DNA of 64,000 bases, taken from contig JAGHSZ010000022.1 of the NCBI GenBank assembly GCA_018065565.1, positions 21,792 to 85,791 on the forward strand, given 5' to 3'. This document shows positions 16,738-25,943 of the stretch, piece after piece. This stretch comes from Candidatus Colivivens caballi (lineage in GTDB: Bacteria; Bacteroidota; Bacteroidia; Bacteroidales; Bacteroidaceae). The translations under genes were made by a program, and so were the position numbers. The stretch's first letter is position 1, and every line of letters begins with the position of its first letter. The notes below the pieces were generated by a model. That model was given only the letters and a program-made list of their open reading frames with translations. It did not search any database and was not told the origin of the DNA.

Positions 16738-17934
16738 TTATTTCACGAGGTTGAGTGTGTCGGTTGCAATCATCAGTTCCTCGTCGGTAGGGATGACGCA
16801 GACTGTAACCTTTGAGTCGTCGGCAGAGATAATCTGCTCTGTGGCGCGGCATGCGTGGTTCTTTTCAGCATCGACCTTGACACCGAGAAATTCCAGACCG
16901 TTGGTTGCACCTTCGCGCACTTCCCACTGGTTCTCACCAGCACCGCCTGTGAAGAGGATGATGTCAACACCACCCATGGCTGCTGCATATTCACCAATGT
17001 ATTTCTTGATGCGGTATGTGTACATCTCTTTTGCAAGGCGAGCCTGGTCGTTGCCGTCGGCAATCTGTGCAAGGATGTCGCGGAAGTCGCTGTAACCGCC
17101 ACTGACACCGAGCAGACCCGACTTCTTGTTGAGAAGGGTGGAAATGCCTGCTGTGTCGAGTCCGAGTTTGTCCATGAGGAATGTCACTGCACCTGCATCG
17201 ATGTCACCGCTGCGGGTACCCATAATGAGTCCTTCGAGTGGAGTAAGTCCCATGCTGGTGTCAACACATTTGCCATCCTTCACTGCTGCGATTGATGCAC
17301 CGTTGCCGATGTGACAAGTGATGATTTTCTTGCCTTCTGCCTTGCAACCAAGGAACTCGCATACACGCTGACTGACATAACGGTGGCTGGTTCCGTGGAA
17401 ACCGTATCGGCGTACGCCATACTGCTTGTAGAGTTCGTATGGCAATGCATACATGAATGCATAGTCGGGCATAGTCTGGTGGAAGGCTGTGTCGAACACT
17501 CCAACTTGTGGCACATTTGGCAGACATGCCTTTACGGCATTGACACCCTTGATGTTAGCGGGATTGTGGAGAGGGGCAAGGTCGTTGCACTGAGCAAATG
17601 CCTCCATCACTTCGTCTGTGAGGAGCACACTCTGGTTGAAACGCTCACCTCCGTGCACCATGCGGTGACCCACTGCATCAATTTCGTTCAGACTGTTCAG
17701 CACTGCGTTTTCACCTTGTGTGAGGCATTCGAAGATGAACTGCACACCTGCTGTGTGTTCCGGTATTTCGCGTTCAATCTTTACTTTGTTGCCGTCTGCA
17801 GCTTTGAGTTTGATGAATGAATCGGGCAGACCGATTTTCTCGATTCCGCCGCTTGTGATGACGCTCTGGTCATCCATATTGTAGAGTGCATACTTGATAG
17901 ATGAACTTCCACAGTTGAGTACTAAAATATTCAT
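16738..17934 (-). CDS. ackA: Acetate kinase
   Basis: A 398-residue enzyme interconverting acetyl phosphate + ADP and acetate + ATP, the ATP-yielding step of acetate fermentation. It starts MNILVLNCGSSSIKYALY, has HRMVHGGE, FDTAFHQTMP, RRYGFHGTSHRYV (the acetate kinase signature) and GNGASIAAV. Length is normal. pta lies directly upstream (gap 100 nt), giving the usual pair. Confidence 0.98.
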   Translation of the reverse strand: MNILVLNCGSSSIKYALYNMDDQSVITSGGIEKIGLPDSFIKLKAADGNKVKIEREIPEHTAGVQFIFECLTQGENAVLNSLNEIDAVGHRMVHGGERFNQSVLLTDEVMEAFAQCNDLAPLHNPANIKGVNAVKACLPNVPQVGVFDTAFHQTMPDYAFMYALPYELYKQYGVRRYGFHGTSHRYVSQRVCEFLGCKAEGKKIITCHIGNGASIAAVKDGKCVDTSMGLTPLEGLIMGTRSGDIDAGAVTFLMDKLGLDTAGISTLLNKKSGLLGVSGGYSDFRDILAQIADGNDQARLAKEMYTYRIKKYIGEYAAAMGGVDIILFTGGAGENQWEVREGATNGLEFLGVKVDAEKNHACRATEQIISADDSKVTVCVIPTDEELMIATDTLNLVK

Positions 17935-18034
17935 AATGGATGGTTTTGTGAAACGCCCCGGTGCTTGCGAAAAAAGACCGGGGACTATTCACTTGATTCT
18001 TGATTAAGTTGTTCTTGTCTGTGATAAATACTCC

Positions 18035-19036
18035 TTATTTAGCCTGGCTCTGGCATGCTGTGATGGCAATCATCTTGTAGATGTCGTCAACTGAACAGCC
18101 GCGGCTGAGGTCGTTGACCGGACGGGCGATACCTTGGAGGATTGGGCCGATGGCATCTGCACCACCGAGTCGCTGTACCAGTTTGTAGGCGATGTTGCCC
18201 ACTTCGAGGCATGGCACTACGAGCACATTTGCCTTTCCTGCTATGTCGCTGCCTGGTGCTTTCTTCTGGCCGACAGAAGGCACGAGGGCTGCATCAGCCT
18301 GGAGTTCACCGTCAATTTTGAGCGATGGGTCGAGTTCTTTTGCGAGACGGGTTGCTTCGACCACCTTATCTACTACTTCGTGCTTTGCACTTCCCTTTGT
18401 CGAGAAACTCAGCATTGCCACGCGTGGGTCGTCAAATCCGCCAACACTCTTTGCTGTCTCTGCTGTGCACACTGCAATCTGTGCCAATTGACTGGCATCA
18501 GGCATAGGTGTCACAGCAACATCACCGATGACGAGCACACCTTCTTCTCCATATTCAGGTGCTTTGGTAATCATGAGCATAGCACCGCTGACACACGAGA
18601 TGCCTGGCTTGCACTTGATGATTTGGAGTGCAGGACGGAGTGTGTCGCCAGTTGTTGAGAGTGCACCCGAAATCTGACCGTCGGCATCACCGTTCTTGAT
18701 GATGAGGCATCCGAAGTAGAGTGGGTTCTGTGTCAACTTGCGAGCCTCTTCGATGGTCATGCCCTTCTTCTTGCGGAGTTCGCAGAGCAGTTGTGCGTAT
18801 TCCTCTGTCTTCTCAGAAGTGGCAGGGTCGATGATTGTGGCTTTATCGATGTGGCTGAGTCCCAGTTTCTGGGCGAGTGCCATGATTTCCTCTTTGTTAC
18901 CGATCAGGATGATGTCGGCAAGGTCGTCGGCAAGGGCACGGTCGGCAGCGGTGATGGTGCGCTCTTCCAGACTCTCTGGGAGCACGATGCGCTGCTTGTT
19001 GCTCTTGGCGCGAGCAATGATTTGGTCTATTAACAT
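18035..19036 (-). CDS. pta: Phosphate acetyltransferase
   Basis: A 333-residue enzyme converting acetyl-CoA and phosphate to acetyl phosphate, feeding acetate kinase. This is the short form of Pta without the N-terminal regulatory domain; motifs include RIVLPESLEERT, GALSTTGDTLRPALQ, SFSTKGSAKHE and DGELQADAALVP. It is the first gene of the pta-ackA pair. Confidence 0.97.
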   Translation of the reverse strand: MLIDQIIARAKSNKQRIVLPESLEERTITAADRALADDLADIILIGNKEEIMALAQKLGLSHIDKATIIDPATSEKTEEYAQLLCELRKKKGMTIEEARKLTQNPLYFGCLIIKNGDADGQISGALSTTGDTLRPALQIIKCKPGISCVSGAMLMITKAPEYGEEGVLVIGDVAVTPMPDASQLAQIAVCTAETAKSVGGFDDPRVAMLSFSTKGSAKHEVVDKVVEATRLAKELDPSLKIDGELQADAALVPSVGQKKAPGSDIAGKANVLVVPCLEVGNIAYKLVQRLGGADAIGPILQGIARPVNDLSRGCSVDDIYKMIAITACQSQAK

Positions 19037-19108
19037 ATGCTGTACAGTTGTTTTGTAAATTAGTTGTTTTGTTGTTTGGGGAAAATGGTTGTTCGGTTAT
19101 TTGCTAAA

Positions 19109-19136
19109 AGCCAATGGCCAATGGCTAATGGCAAAC
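19109..19136. repeat. 7-nt tandem array after proC
   Basis: AGCCAAT, GGCCAAT, GGCTAAT and GGCAAAC follow in 7-nt register, and the last unit reaches the proC stop codon. Confidence 0.7.
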
Positions 19137-19942
19137 TATAATCCTGTCTTGAATGCCTTGATGATGCCGCTGGCAACACCTGAGTGGTCGAGTTCGTTCA
19201 GTCCCTTGATGGTATAACCGCCAGGAGTGGTGACACGGTCGATGGCAACCTCTGGATGTTCGCCTGTGCCACGGAGGAGTGACACCGCACCTTGCATGGT
19301 TTGCATGGCAATGTCGAGTGCGTCCTTCGGATAGAATCCCATTTCCACACCTGCCTGTGCCTGTGCCCTAAGCATTCGCATCACATAGGCAATGCCGCAC
19401 GATGCCATCAGCATTCCTGGGACCAGCAATTTCTCTTCGCAGACGATGGCTCCACCGTCGAGTTTGAACAGTGCTTCCACCTTGTCGATGGCCTCTTGTT
19501 TTGTGCCGGGCAGCGGACTGATGAATGTCATGCTTGCTCCGAACTCAGCGGCAATGTTTGGAATGACGAGGAATGTCTGTGGCATGTCGCCTCCAGCGAG
19601 CATCGCTGCCATTTTCTCAGATGTGATACCTGCTGCAACCGACACAAAGATGGTGTCGGCTTTCAAGTTTGGTCTGATTTCGCTGATAAGGCCTTCCACC
19701 TGCCATGGCTTCACGGCAATGATGATGATGTCGGCTCCCTCAGTCGCTGTCTTGTTGTCGGTCGAGATGTTGAGCATTGGGTGACTTGCTTTCAGAGCCT
19801 CCAGTTTCTTCTCGTCGCGTTCTGCAACTGTGATACAGAGTTGTTCACTTCCGATGTTTGCTTCGCCTTGTTCTGCTTTCTTGCACCAGCCTTTCACCAT
19901 GGCACTGCCGATGTTGCCGGTACCTATCAATGTTACATTCAT
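19136..19942 (-). CDS. proC: Pyrroline-5-carboxylate reductase
   Basis: A 268-residue enzyme that makes proline from 1-pyrroline-5-carboxylate with NAD(P)H. It has a Rossmann start (MNVTLIGTGNIGSAMVKGW), AVKPWQV, VSVAAGI, and the C-terminal signature VTTPGGYTIKGLNELD. It is upstream of pta in the same direction with a 99-nt gap. Confidence 0.97.
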   Translation of the reverse strand: MNVTLIGTGNIGSAMVKGWCKKAEQGEANIGSEQLCITVAERDEKKLEALKASHPMLNISTDNKTATEGADIIIIAVKPWQVEGLISEIRPNLKADTIFVSVAAGITSEKMAAMLAGGDMPQTFLVIPNIAAEFGASMTFISPLPGTKQEAIDKVEALFKLDGGAIVCEEKLLVPGMLMASCGIAYVMRMLRAQAQAGVEMGFYPKDALDIAMQTMQGAVSLLRGTGEHPEVAIDRVTTPGGYTIKGLNELDHSGVASGIIKAFKTGL

Positions 19943-19977
19943 GTTTACTTGGTCGTTTGGTTGTTTGTTCTACGGTG

Positions 19978-19985
19978 CAAAGTTA
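19978..19985 (-). promoter_or_regulatory. Candidate -7 element for proC
   Basis: On the minus strand TAACTTTG, 36 nt upstream of the proC start. The -33 element is not clear. Confidence 0.5.
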
Positions 19986-20092
19986 CAAAAAACAACGGTA
20001 ATAACTGCCCCTCTCTGTCATAATTTGTGTTAATCATGCCGCCAATGATGAAAAAAACATCGATAATGAATTACGGATTATGAATTATTTCG

Positions 20093-20100
20093 TATCTTTG
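20093..20100 (+). promoter_or_regulatory. Candidate -7 element for the ferredoxin gene
   Basis: TATCTTTG, followed by GCACCCG, 55 nt before the ferredoxin start. The -33 element is not clear. Confidence 0.6.
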
Positions 20101-20154
20101 CACCCGAAACAAATATTTTTTACTTCACAATTAAACAAAAGGAGACAGAAGACT

Positions 20155-20328
20155 ATGGCTTATGTAATTACAGACGACTGCGTAATGTGTGGAACATGCG
20201 CAGGTGAATGTCCTTCAGAAGCAATCGCTGAAGGCGACGGCAAGTATGTTATCAACGCTGATGTATGTGTGGATTGTGGCACTTGTGCTGACGCATGTCC
20301 TTCAGGCGCAATCGTACCAGGTGAATAA
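20155..20328 (+). CDS. 2[4Fe-4S] ferredoxin
   Basis: A 57-residue clostridial-type ferredoxin that carries low-potential electrons in anaerobic metabolism. Two complete cluster-binding motifs are present: CVMCGTCAGECP (about 9-20) and CVDCGTCADACP (about 39-50), each with three Cys plus the cross-binding Cys before Pro. The ATG at 20155 is preceded by AAGGAGA at about 20139, one of the few good ribosome-binding sites in the window, fitting high expression. A hairpin terminator follows. Confidence 0.97.
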   Translation: MAYVITDDCVMCGTCAGECPSEAIAEGDGKYVINADVCVDCGTCADACPSGAIVPGE

Positions 20329-20392
20329 TCTCGCCAGTATCATTGCCTTGCCGTGAATCCTCTGATTGAGGTTTTCACATAACTGACAATAG

Positions 20393-20425
20393 AGCGATGT
20401 CGCATTGTGTGGCATCGCTTTTTTG
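20393..20425 (+). terminator. Terminator of the ferredoxin gene
   Basis: AGCGATG (20393-20399) pairs with CATCGCT (20413-20419), followed by TTTTT. Confidence 0.8.
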
Positions 20426-20444
20426 TGCGGACTACACTTTCATG

Positions 20445-20560
20445 AAAAATCATGGTATTGCATCATAAAATGGTCGTATCATGCCGCAATACCATCGTTT
20501 CATGCCATGATACCATCATTTCATGCTGCGATGCACTTACAACCTGTGCAGTAAAAGCAT
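20445..20560. repeat. 21-nt periodic dispersed repeat, copy 1
   Basis: The word CATGC recurs at 20480, 20501 and 20522, 21 nt apart, with neighbouring ACCATC words. About 100 nt is nearly identical to 42970-43075 in the same window. It lies between two convergent terminators. In the 20329-20783 gap it is the only other content beside the terminators; I see no gene. Confidence 0.85.
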
Positions 20561-20650
20561 CATGATGTATGTACGATTGAGCAATAACGACTGCTGATAC
20601 ATAGTAAAACTTACCCACACAACATCGGGTAACACCTACAAATCAAAAAG

Positions 20651-20696
20651 AACTGCGACACTACTGAACCTTCATGTGGTCGGTAGTGTCGCAGTT
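20651..20696 (-). terminator. Terminator of the Mfa2-like lipoprotein gene
   Basis: A 14-bp stem pairs 20651-20664 with 20683-20696; on the minus strand it is followed by CTTTTTGATT. Confidence 0.85.
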
Positions 20697-20783
20697 GTGG
20701 TTTTGCGGTGTTGCCCGTTATTCACGCTGATGCCCGTCGTTTGCTTTGCCTCTTCTCGTTGCAGACGGTATGCGATGCGCTGA

Positions 20784-21650
20784 TTAGAATGTGTAGTTGA
20801 AAGTGTTGTCGTATTTGTTGTTGACGGTGAAAGTCGGTGCGTAACTGCCGCTTGGTTCAACGAACAATGCTCCGGTGTAGATGGTCTGGCAGTTGACTTT
20901 CATCTTGACCGATGGGAGTGAATAACTGTAGCGGACTGTGCCGTTGTCATGGAGTGAGGCAACAATGCTCAGGTTGGCTTCGTTTGCTGGCAGGAAAGTG
21001 TTGAAACTGCGGCTTATTCGCTTCCCTGTAAATTCTTTTAGGTCGCTGACTACATCGCGAGCAGTGATGTCGGCAGTTGGGGCGAGTCCGGTCTTTGGAC
21101 TGAAACTGGTGCTGCCGCCGGTCACTTGAAAGTGGATGGTGTCAATGCCTTCTGGTTTAGTGTCTGTGCTTATGAGCTGGAACATGCTTGTGATTCGTGC
21201 CATGTCCATCTGCTGCGTAATCTGTGTCTCGCTGTTGACCGTCAGTTCCAGATACTTGCAGAATGTGTCGGGCACTTTGCCCCCAAAGTCTGCCTGTTCG
21301 GGTGAATAAATGTTGGCATGTGTGTTGCTTTTAGAGTCTGAGGCAATGGCAACAACAGAATATGTGCCGTAAGGAATATCGGTGACGCTGATTTGTCCGA
21401 ACTGCTTGCTCGTGGAGTCTTGCTGAACGGAGTAGAAACGGTTTCCCTGTTCGTCAAATATCACAAAGTCGAGTGTCGCGCATTTAGCGCCGGTCAGTGA
21501 TGCACGGGTGTCGTAGTCGGTGATTGATGTTGCGAATGCTGAGAATTCCAGCCTTGACATGGTCTTTCGCTGCGATTCACCACCAATCTCTGCTTTCTCG
21601 CATGATGCGAGGCAGAGAATTGCCAGAATGGAGAGTATAACCTGTTTCAT
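20784..21650 (-). CDS. Lipoprotein resembling FimB/Mfa2 fimbrial anchor subunits
   Basis: A 288-residue lipoprotein (signal ending LASC). The N-terminal half contains LDFVIFDEQGNRFYSVQQ and DIPYGTYSVVAIASDS, the layout seen in FimB/Mfa2-type fimbrial assembly proteins of Bacteroidales; two beta domains are likely. No major fimbrillin gene is adjacent, so this may be a solitary relative. Other Bacteroidales lipoprotein families share this look, so the call is moderate. It has its own terminator. Confidence 0.55.
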   Translation of the reverse strand: MKQVILSILAILCLASCEKAEIGGESQRKTMSRLEFSAFATSITDYDTRASLTGAKCATLDFVIFDEQGNRFYSVQQDSTSKQFGQISVTDIPYGTYSVVAIASDSKSNTHANIYSPEQADFGGKVPDTFCKYLELTVNSETQITQQMDMARITSMFQLISTDTKPEGIDTIHFQVTGGSTSFSPKTGLAPTADITARDVVSDLKEFTGKRISRSFNTFLPANEANLSIVASLHDNGTVRYSYSLPSVKMKVNCQTIYTGALFVEPSGSYAPTFTVNNKYDNTFNYTF

Positions 21651-21752
21651 AGATAAGCGGTAATTTTTTGTTTATGAATTAAGACTTTAAGATGCAGTAC
21701 TGTTGAACTGTGAACTGAAAACTTAAAGAGTTGTGAGCAGGTACAGTAGTAA

Positions 21753-23111
21753 CTATCCGAGGCGCTCGATGACTTCTTCGACGGTGAGGAGTGCCTGCTC
21801 GCCAGTTGTCATGTCTTTGAGTGTGACCTTGCCTTCTGCCAGTTCAGTCTCGCCGACGATGGCAACGAATGGAATGTTCTTGGCATTGGCATAACTCATC
21901 TGTTTCTTCATCTTGGCTGCCTCTGGGAATATCTCGGCGCTGATGCCTGCACGACGGAGCTGTGACATGGCGCGGAGACATGCCATTGACTCGGCTTCGC
22001 CAAAGTTGACAAACAGCACTCGGGTTGCGCTGACTGCCTCGCTTGGATAGAGGTTGAGCTGGTTGAGCACATCGAATATGCGGTCGGCTCCGAACGAGAT
22101 GCCCACGCCTGACAGTCCTGGCATTCCGAAAATGCCGGTGAGGTTGTCGTAGCGTCCACCACCTGTGATGCTTCCGATTTCTACATCGAGAGCCTTGACT
22201 TCGAAGATGGCGCCGGTGTAGTAGTTGAGTCCGCGGGCAAGGGTGAGGTCGAGTTCGATGGTGTTGTTCAGGCCAATCTGTTCGAGTGTACGAAGGATGA
22301 ACTCGGTCTCTTCGATGCCTTTCATGCCGATTTCGCTCTGACCAAGTACTTCGCGCATTGTTTGCAGTTTCTCAGCATTTGTGCCTGTGAGGTTGATGAT
22401 TGGTTGCAGGCGCTCGATGGCGTCAGCAGGTATGCCGTCGGCTGCGAGTTCGGCGTTGACATTGTCGATGCCAATCTTGTCGAGTTTGTCGATGGCAACA
22501 GTGATGTCAACAATCTTGTCGGCTTGTCCGATGATTTCTGCGATACCGGTGAGAATCTTGCGGTTGTTGATCTTGATGCAGACGCGTGTGCCGAAGCGTG
22601 TGAAGACTGTATCGACAATCTGCATGAGCTCCACTTCGTTGAGCAGTGAGTCAGAGCCTACGACATCGGCATCGCACTGATAAAACTCGCGGTAGCGGCC
22701 TTTCTGTGGACGGTCGGCACGCCATACGGGCTGAATCTGATAGCGCTTGAACGGGAGTGCCAGTTCTTCGCGGTGCATCACGACATAGCGGGCAAATGGT
22801 ACGGTGAGGTCGTAGCGCAGACCTTTTTCGCAGAATTTGCTTGCGAGGTGAGCGGCGTTGCGGCTGAGCAGTTCTTCGTCGGTCAGTCCCTTGAAGTAGT
22901 CGCCTGAGTTCTGAATCTTGAACAGGAGTTTGTCGCCTTCTTCTCCGTATTTGCCCATCAGGGTGCTGAGGTTCTCCATTGCAGGGGTCTCAATCTGCTG
23001 GAATCCGTAGAGTGCATAAACTTCCTTTATTGTATTGAATATGTAGTTGCGCTTTGCCATCTCAACTGGTGAGAAGTCGCGTGTGCCTTTGGGAATTGAT
23101 GGTTTTGCCAT
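21753..23111 (-). CDS. hisS: Histidyl-tRNA synthetase
   Basis: A 452-residue class II synthetase that charges tRNA-His. Motif 2 lies in [30 protein letters not shown] (split: [25 protein letters not shown]), the histidine-A motif is [14 protein letters not shown] and motif 3 is [15 protein letters not shown]. The C-terminal anticodon domain is complete. It follows the glycerate kinase gene with a 73-nt gap and has its own promoter candidate. Confidence 0.97.
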   Translation of the reverse strand: MAKPSIPKGTRDFSPVEMAKRNYIFNTIKEVYALYGFQQIETPAMENLSTLMGKYGEEGDKLLFKIQNSGDYFKGLTDEELLSRNAAHLASKFCEKGLRYDLTVPFARYVVMHREELALPFKRYQIQPVWRADRPQKGRYREFYQCDADVVGSDSLLNEVELMQIVDTVFTRFGTRVCIKINNRKILTGIAEIIGQADKIVDITVAIDKLDKIGIDNVNAELAADGIPADAIERLQPIINLTGTNAEKLQTMREVLGQSEIGMKGIEETEFILRTLEQIGLNNTIELDLTLARGLNYYTGAIFEVKALDVEIGSITGGGRYDNLTGIFGMPGLSGVGISFGADRIFDVLNQLNLYPSEAVSATRVLFVNFGEAESMACLRAMSQLRRAGISAEIFPEAAKMKKQMSYANAKNIPFVAIVGETELAEGKVTLKDMTTGEQALLTVEEVIERLG

Positions 23112-23134
23112 TGTTGTGTATTCTTAATTTTCTG

Positions 23135-23142
23135 CAAAGGTA
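23135..23142 (-). promoter_or_regulatory. Candidate -7 element for hisS
   Basis: On the minus strand TACCTTTG, 24 nt upstream of hisS, between hisS and the glycerate kinase stop. Confidence 0.55.
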
Positions 23143-23184
23143 CGAATTTATTGGGAATAAGGCGGTAGGTAAAGACACTTTTTT

Positions 23185-24138
23185 TCATAATCCCCATTCG
23201 GTCAGTGTGTGTACTTCTGCGAATGGCGATGCTGACAGCTCTTCTGGTGTGAGTTCGTTGCGCCCACACAGGGCGATGCATGGCACACCGAAGTGCTTCG
23301 TCCGCTGGGCAATGACGAACGGAGCCTTGCCGAGAAGGGTTTGGCGGTCAAGGCATCCTTCGCCGGTGATGACAATGTCGGCATGTGGCACCAACTGGTC
23401 GAAGCGCTGCCAGTTGAGCATCAGGTCGATGCCTGGTGTGATGGTAGTGTGTGGCAGTGAGAGCAGTGCTGCTCCTGTGCCTCCTGCTGCTCCTGCCCCT
23501 GGTGTGTTGATGATGCTGCGCCCAGTCTGCTCTTCGAGGCGTCTGCCGAATTCCATGTTGCGCTGTTCGAGCAATGGGAGCATTGACTCGTCGGCACCTT
23601 TCTGACTGGCAAAGACATAGGTGGCACCGAGTGGCCCGCAGAGTGGACTGGTGACATCGGATGCAATGGTGATGTGGCAGTCGTGGAGAAGGTAGCGCGT
23701 GTCGGCAAGTGCATCAAGCAGTCCGCTGCCGCAGTCGTTGGTGGCTGAACCGCCAAGACCGACAACTATCTGCCTGTGACCGTGAAGGATGGCATGGCGG
23801 ATGAGTTCGCCTGTGCCGTAAGTTGAAGTGAGTAGGGGATTGCGTTCGGATGGTGAAAGGAGCGTTAACCCTGACGCTTGGGCCATCTCGACAATGGCAA
23901 TGCCGGATGAGGCAATGCAGTAACGGGCTTCGATGGGGCGCATGAGTGGGTCGTGGACTGTCAGGCTGACTGGTGTGCCGCCCAGTGCATGGCATGCAGC
24001 ATCGCAGAAACCTTCGCCTCCATCGGATATGGCAATGACATGAACCGTGTCGTTTGCGAACTTACGACGAACCATCTCGCCTATTTCCATCGAGGAAAAG
24101 GTGCCCTTGAACGAGTCGGATGCTACGAGGATGTTCAT
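23185..24138 (-). CDS. Glycerate kinase
   Basis: A 317-residue enzyme phosphorylating glycerate. It starts MNILVASDSFKGTFSS, has ISDGGEGF, VGLGGSATNDCGSGLLDALA and GAGAAGGTGAAL, and ends with ITGEGCLDRQTLLGKAP. It is somewhat shorter than the usual ~375-residue GarK/GlxK because of shorter loops; all nucleotide-binding motifs are present. Its start overlaps the S41 peptidase stop by 4 nt. Its link to parC and a peptidase in one operon looks accidental. Confidence 0.93.
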   Translation of the reverse strand: MNILVASDSFKGTFSSMEIGEMVRRKFANDTVHVIAISDGGEGFCDAACHALGGTPVSLTVHDPLMRPIEARYCIASSGIAIVEMAQASGLTLLSPSERNPLLTSTYGTGELIRHAILHGHRQIVVGLGGSATNDCGSGLLDALADTRYLLHDCHITIASDVTSPLCGPLGATYVFASQKGADESMLPLLEQRNMEFGRRLEEQTGRSIINTPGAGAAGGTGAALLSLPHTTITPGIDLMLNWQRFDQLVPHADIVITGEGCLDRQTLLGKAPFVIAQRTKHFGVPCIALCGRNELTPEELSASPFAEVHTLTEWGL

Positions 24139-25160
24139 TTCATCAACTGCCTTGCTGCCTCGATGAGGGTGTCCTTGCGCCGTTGTAGGTCGGAAGGGGA
24201 AAATGATACAACGGTGTCGGGCTGAATACCGAATTCAGTGTGCTGACGGTTGGCATCGAGCGAGACAACGGCTGAATAGCGTACACTCCATCCGTTTGGA
24301 ATTTCCTGTGTGAAAGGCATGCCTGAACCGCCTCCTGTCTGGTCACCGAGCAGAGTGGCATTTGGGACGGTGTGCATACATTTCACAAAGTCGTTTGTGG
24401 CAGAATAGCACTGGCGGTTGGTGATGACAACCACGGGTTTCTGCCAGATGATGCCATTGGCGGGTTCGAGGTACTCTGGTTCAGGTGTGCTGAAATCGTT
24501 GTGCCCCTTTCCTGTCTTGTGATAATTGTAACCGATGAGGGTACGCTGGCTGATGAAATGGCTTGCAAGGTTGTGTGCATTGGTGAGCTGTCCTCCTCCG
24601 TTGTTGCGTACATCGATGATGAGACCACGGCATGCGAGCAACTGGTGAAGCATGTCGCTGACATTGCCACTGCCTGGCCCGTTGTCAAATGAGGATATGC
24701 GCACATATCCGATGTTGTCGTCAAGCACCTTGTAATGAAGGGCTGATGCAATGTAGTAGTCGCGGCCGAGGTAACTGCGGGCAATGCTGTCGTAGTAGTT
24801 CTCTGGATAGTCTTCCCACCAGCTCCAGTTGCGTCCATAGTTGAATGATGCACCGAGGTTGACATGCCCGTCGCGCAGTTCGCCGAGCATGCCTGTGAGC
24901 ACTTCGAACAGTTGCTCGTTGTTCATGTTTGGCGATATCTTCTGGCGGTATCGTGTGTGTATCTCGTTCCAGTCAGCACTGAGAGTCTGCTGCTTGTAGT
25001 CGAAGAAACAGTAGTGTTCGTCCATCAGTCGCCACAGTGCCTCGAAGTTTCCTTCTGGGGTGTTGTCTGCGGGGTACTCCTCGTCGATGCATGATGCAAG
25101 GGTGAAGAGGCTGAACAGGATGGTGATGATGCAGTGTACTGATGCTATTCTGTGATTCAT
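24135..25160 (-). CDS. S41-family peptidase lipoprotein
   Basis: A 341-residue lipoprotein (signal ending LASC) with the tail-specific protease core: LRDGHVNL, LIIDVRNNGGGQL and ITNRQCYSATNDF with the catalytic-type Ser. The usual GxxTxGK end is replaced by GDQTGGGSG, so the Lys general base is absent at the expected place, as in several tricorn/IRBP-like members. No PDZ domain is visible. It is coupled to the glycerate kinase gene downstream; DUF3316 is upstream by 49 nt. Confidence 0.88.
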   Translation of the reverse strand: MNHRIASVHCIITILFSLFTLASCIDEEYPADNTPEGNFEALWRLMDEHYCFFDYKQQTLSADWNEIHTRYRQKISPNMNNEQLFEVLTGMLGELRDGHVNLGASFNYGRNWSWWEDYPENYYDSIARSYLGRDYYIASALHYKVLDDNIGYVRISSFDNGPGSGNVSDMLHQLLACRGLIIDVRNNGGGQLTNAHNLASHFISQRTLIGYNYHKTGKGHNDFSTPEPEYLEPANGIIWQKPVVVITNRQCYSATNDFVKCMHTVPNATLLGDQTGGGSGMPFTQEIPNGWSVRYSAVVSLDANRQHTEFGIQPDTVVSFSPSDLQRRKDTLIEAARQLMK

Positions 25161-25209
25161 AATGAAGTCGAAATGAAGTGGGGAAAATGGTGTGAGATAA
25201 TCGCTGTCA

Positions 25210-25941
25210 CTACATTGTCAGTCCGATGACAAACTGATGTGAATAACTGTGATAGCGAAGGTTGTTGTATGACGACTGGTCGTATTGTCCAAGGTAGCCT
25301 ACGCGCAACTGGTGTTTGCCGGCTGGGAACGCAACTGTCAGTCGCTGACGGAGTGACGGGGTGTTGCCGGTGTAGGCAAATACGATGTTGTGGTCGGAGT
25401 TGCCGAGGACGAATTCTTCGTAGTATGCCTGACCATAGTTGGGTGAATAGGCGATGCCGATAAGTGGAAAGTCGATGACATATTGCAGTGGGAACGACCG
25501 TCCACAGATGTGCAGGTCGTAGTCGATGCGTGCTGATGCTCCTGCCATAAGTGAAGAGTGGACATTTGCGGGGTTGTTGCCGTTGCGGGTGTTGTAGGCG
25601 CATCCAAGCATCATGGTGCCCATCGGTCCTGCTTTCACTGTGAGGTTGTCGGCCTGGTAGATGTCGAACTGGTGTGCTATGCCGTAGCGTATGTCGCCCG
25701 AATAAGCATCGACATTGCCAGCCTTGTTCTCGATTGAAGAGGCTGAGAGCGACAGGGTGTGCAGTGTGTGGCTGTACTGCACTTCGCGTGTGACGCTCAT
25801 GCCGAATCCTTTGTAACTGTATGGTGAAAGGTATGTGTCCATCACATTGGCAGAACCGATGCCAAGGTAATATGTCTTTTCCTGTGCATAGGTGATGAAC
25901 GGGAAAAGAATGAGACACAATGTGATGATGGCTTTTGACAT
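25210..25941 (-). CDS. DUF3316-family secreted beta protein
   Basis: A 243-residue protein with a signal peptide ending ITYAQ and a mature part of regular beta strands (TYYLGIGSANVMDTYLSPYS, then later GIAYSPNYGQAYYEEF). The pattern is that of the Bacteroidales DUF3316 family, probably a small outer-membrane barrel. It starts 2 nt after parC stops and so shares its transcript. Function is unknown. Confidence 0.75.
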   Translation of the reverse strand: MSKAIITLCLILFPFITYAQEKTYYLGIGSANVMDTYLSPYSYKGFGMSVTREVQYSHTLHTLSLSASSIENKAGNVDAYSGDIRYGIAHQFDIYQADNLTVKAGPMGTMMLGCAYNTRNGNNPANVHSSLMAGASARIDYDLHICGRSFPLQYVIDFPLIGIAYSPNYGQAYYEEFVLGNSDHNIVFAYTGNTPSLRQRLTVAFPAGKHQLRVGYLGQYDQSSYNNLRYHSYSHQFVIGLTM

Positions 25942-25943
25942 AA

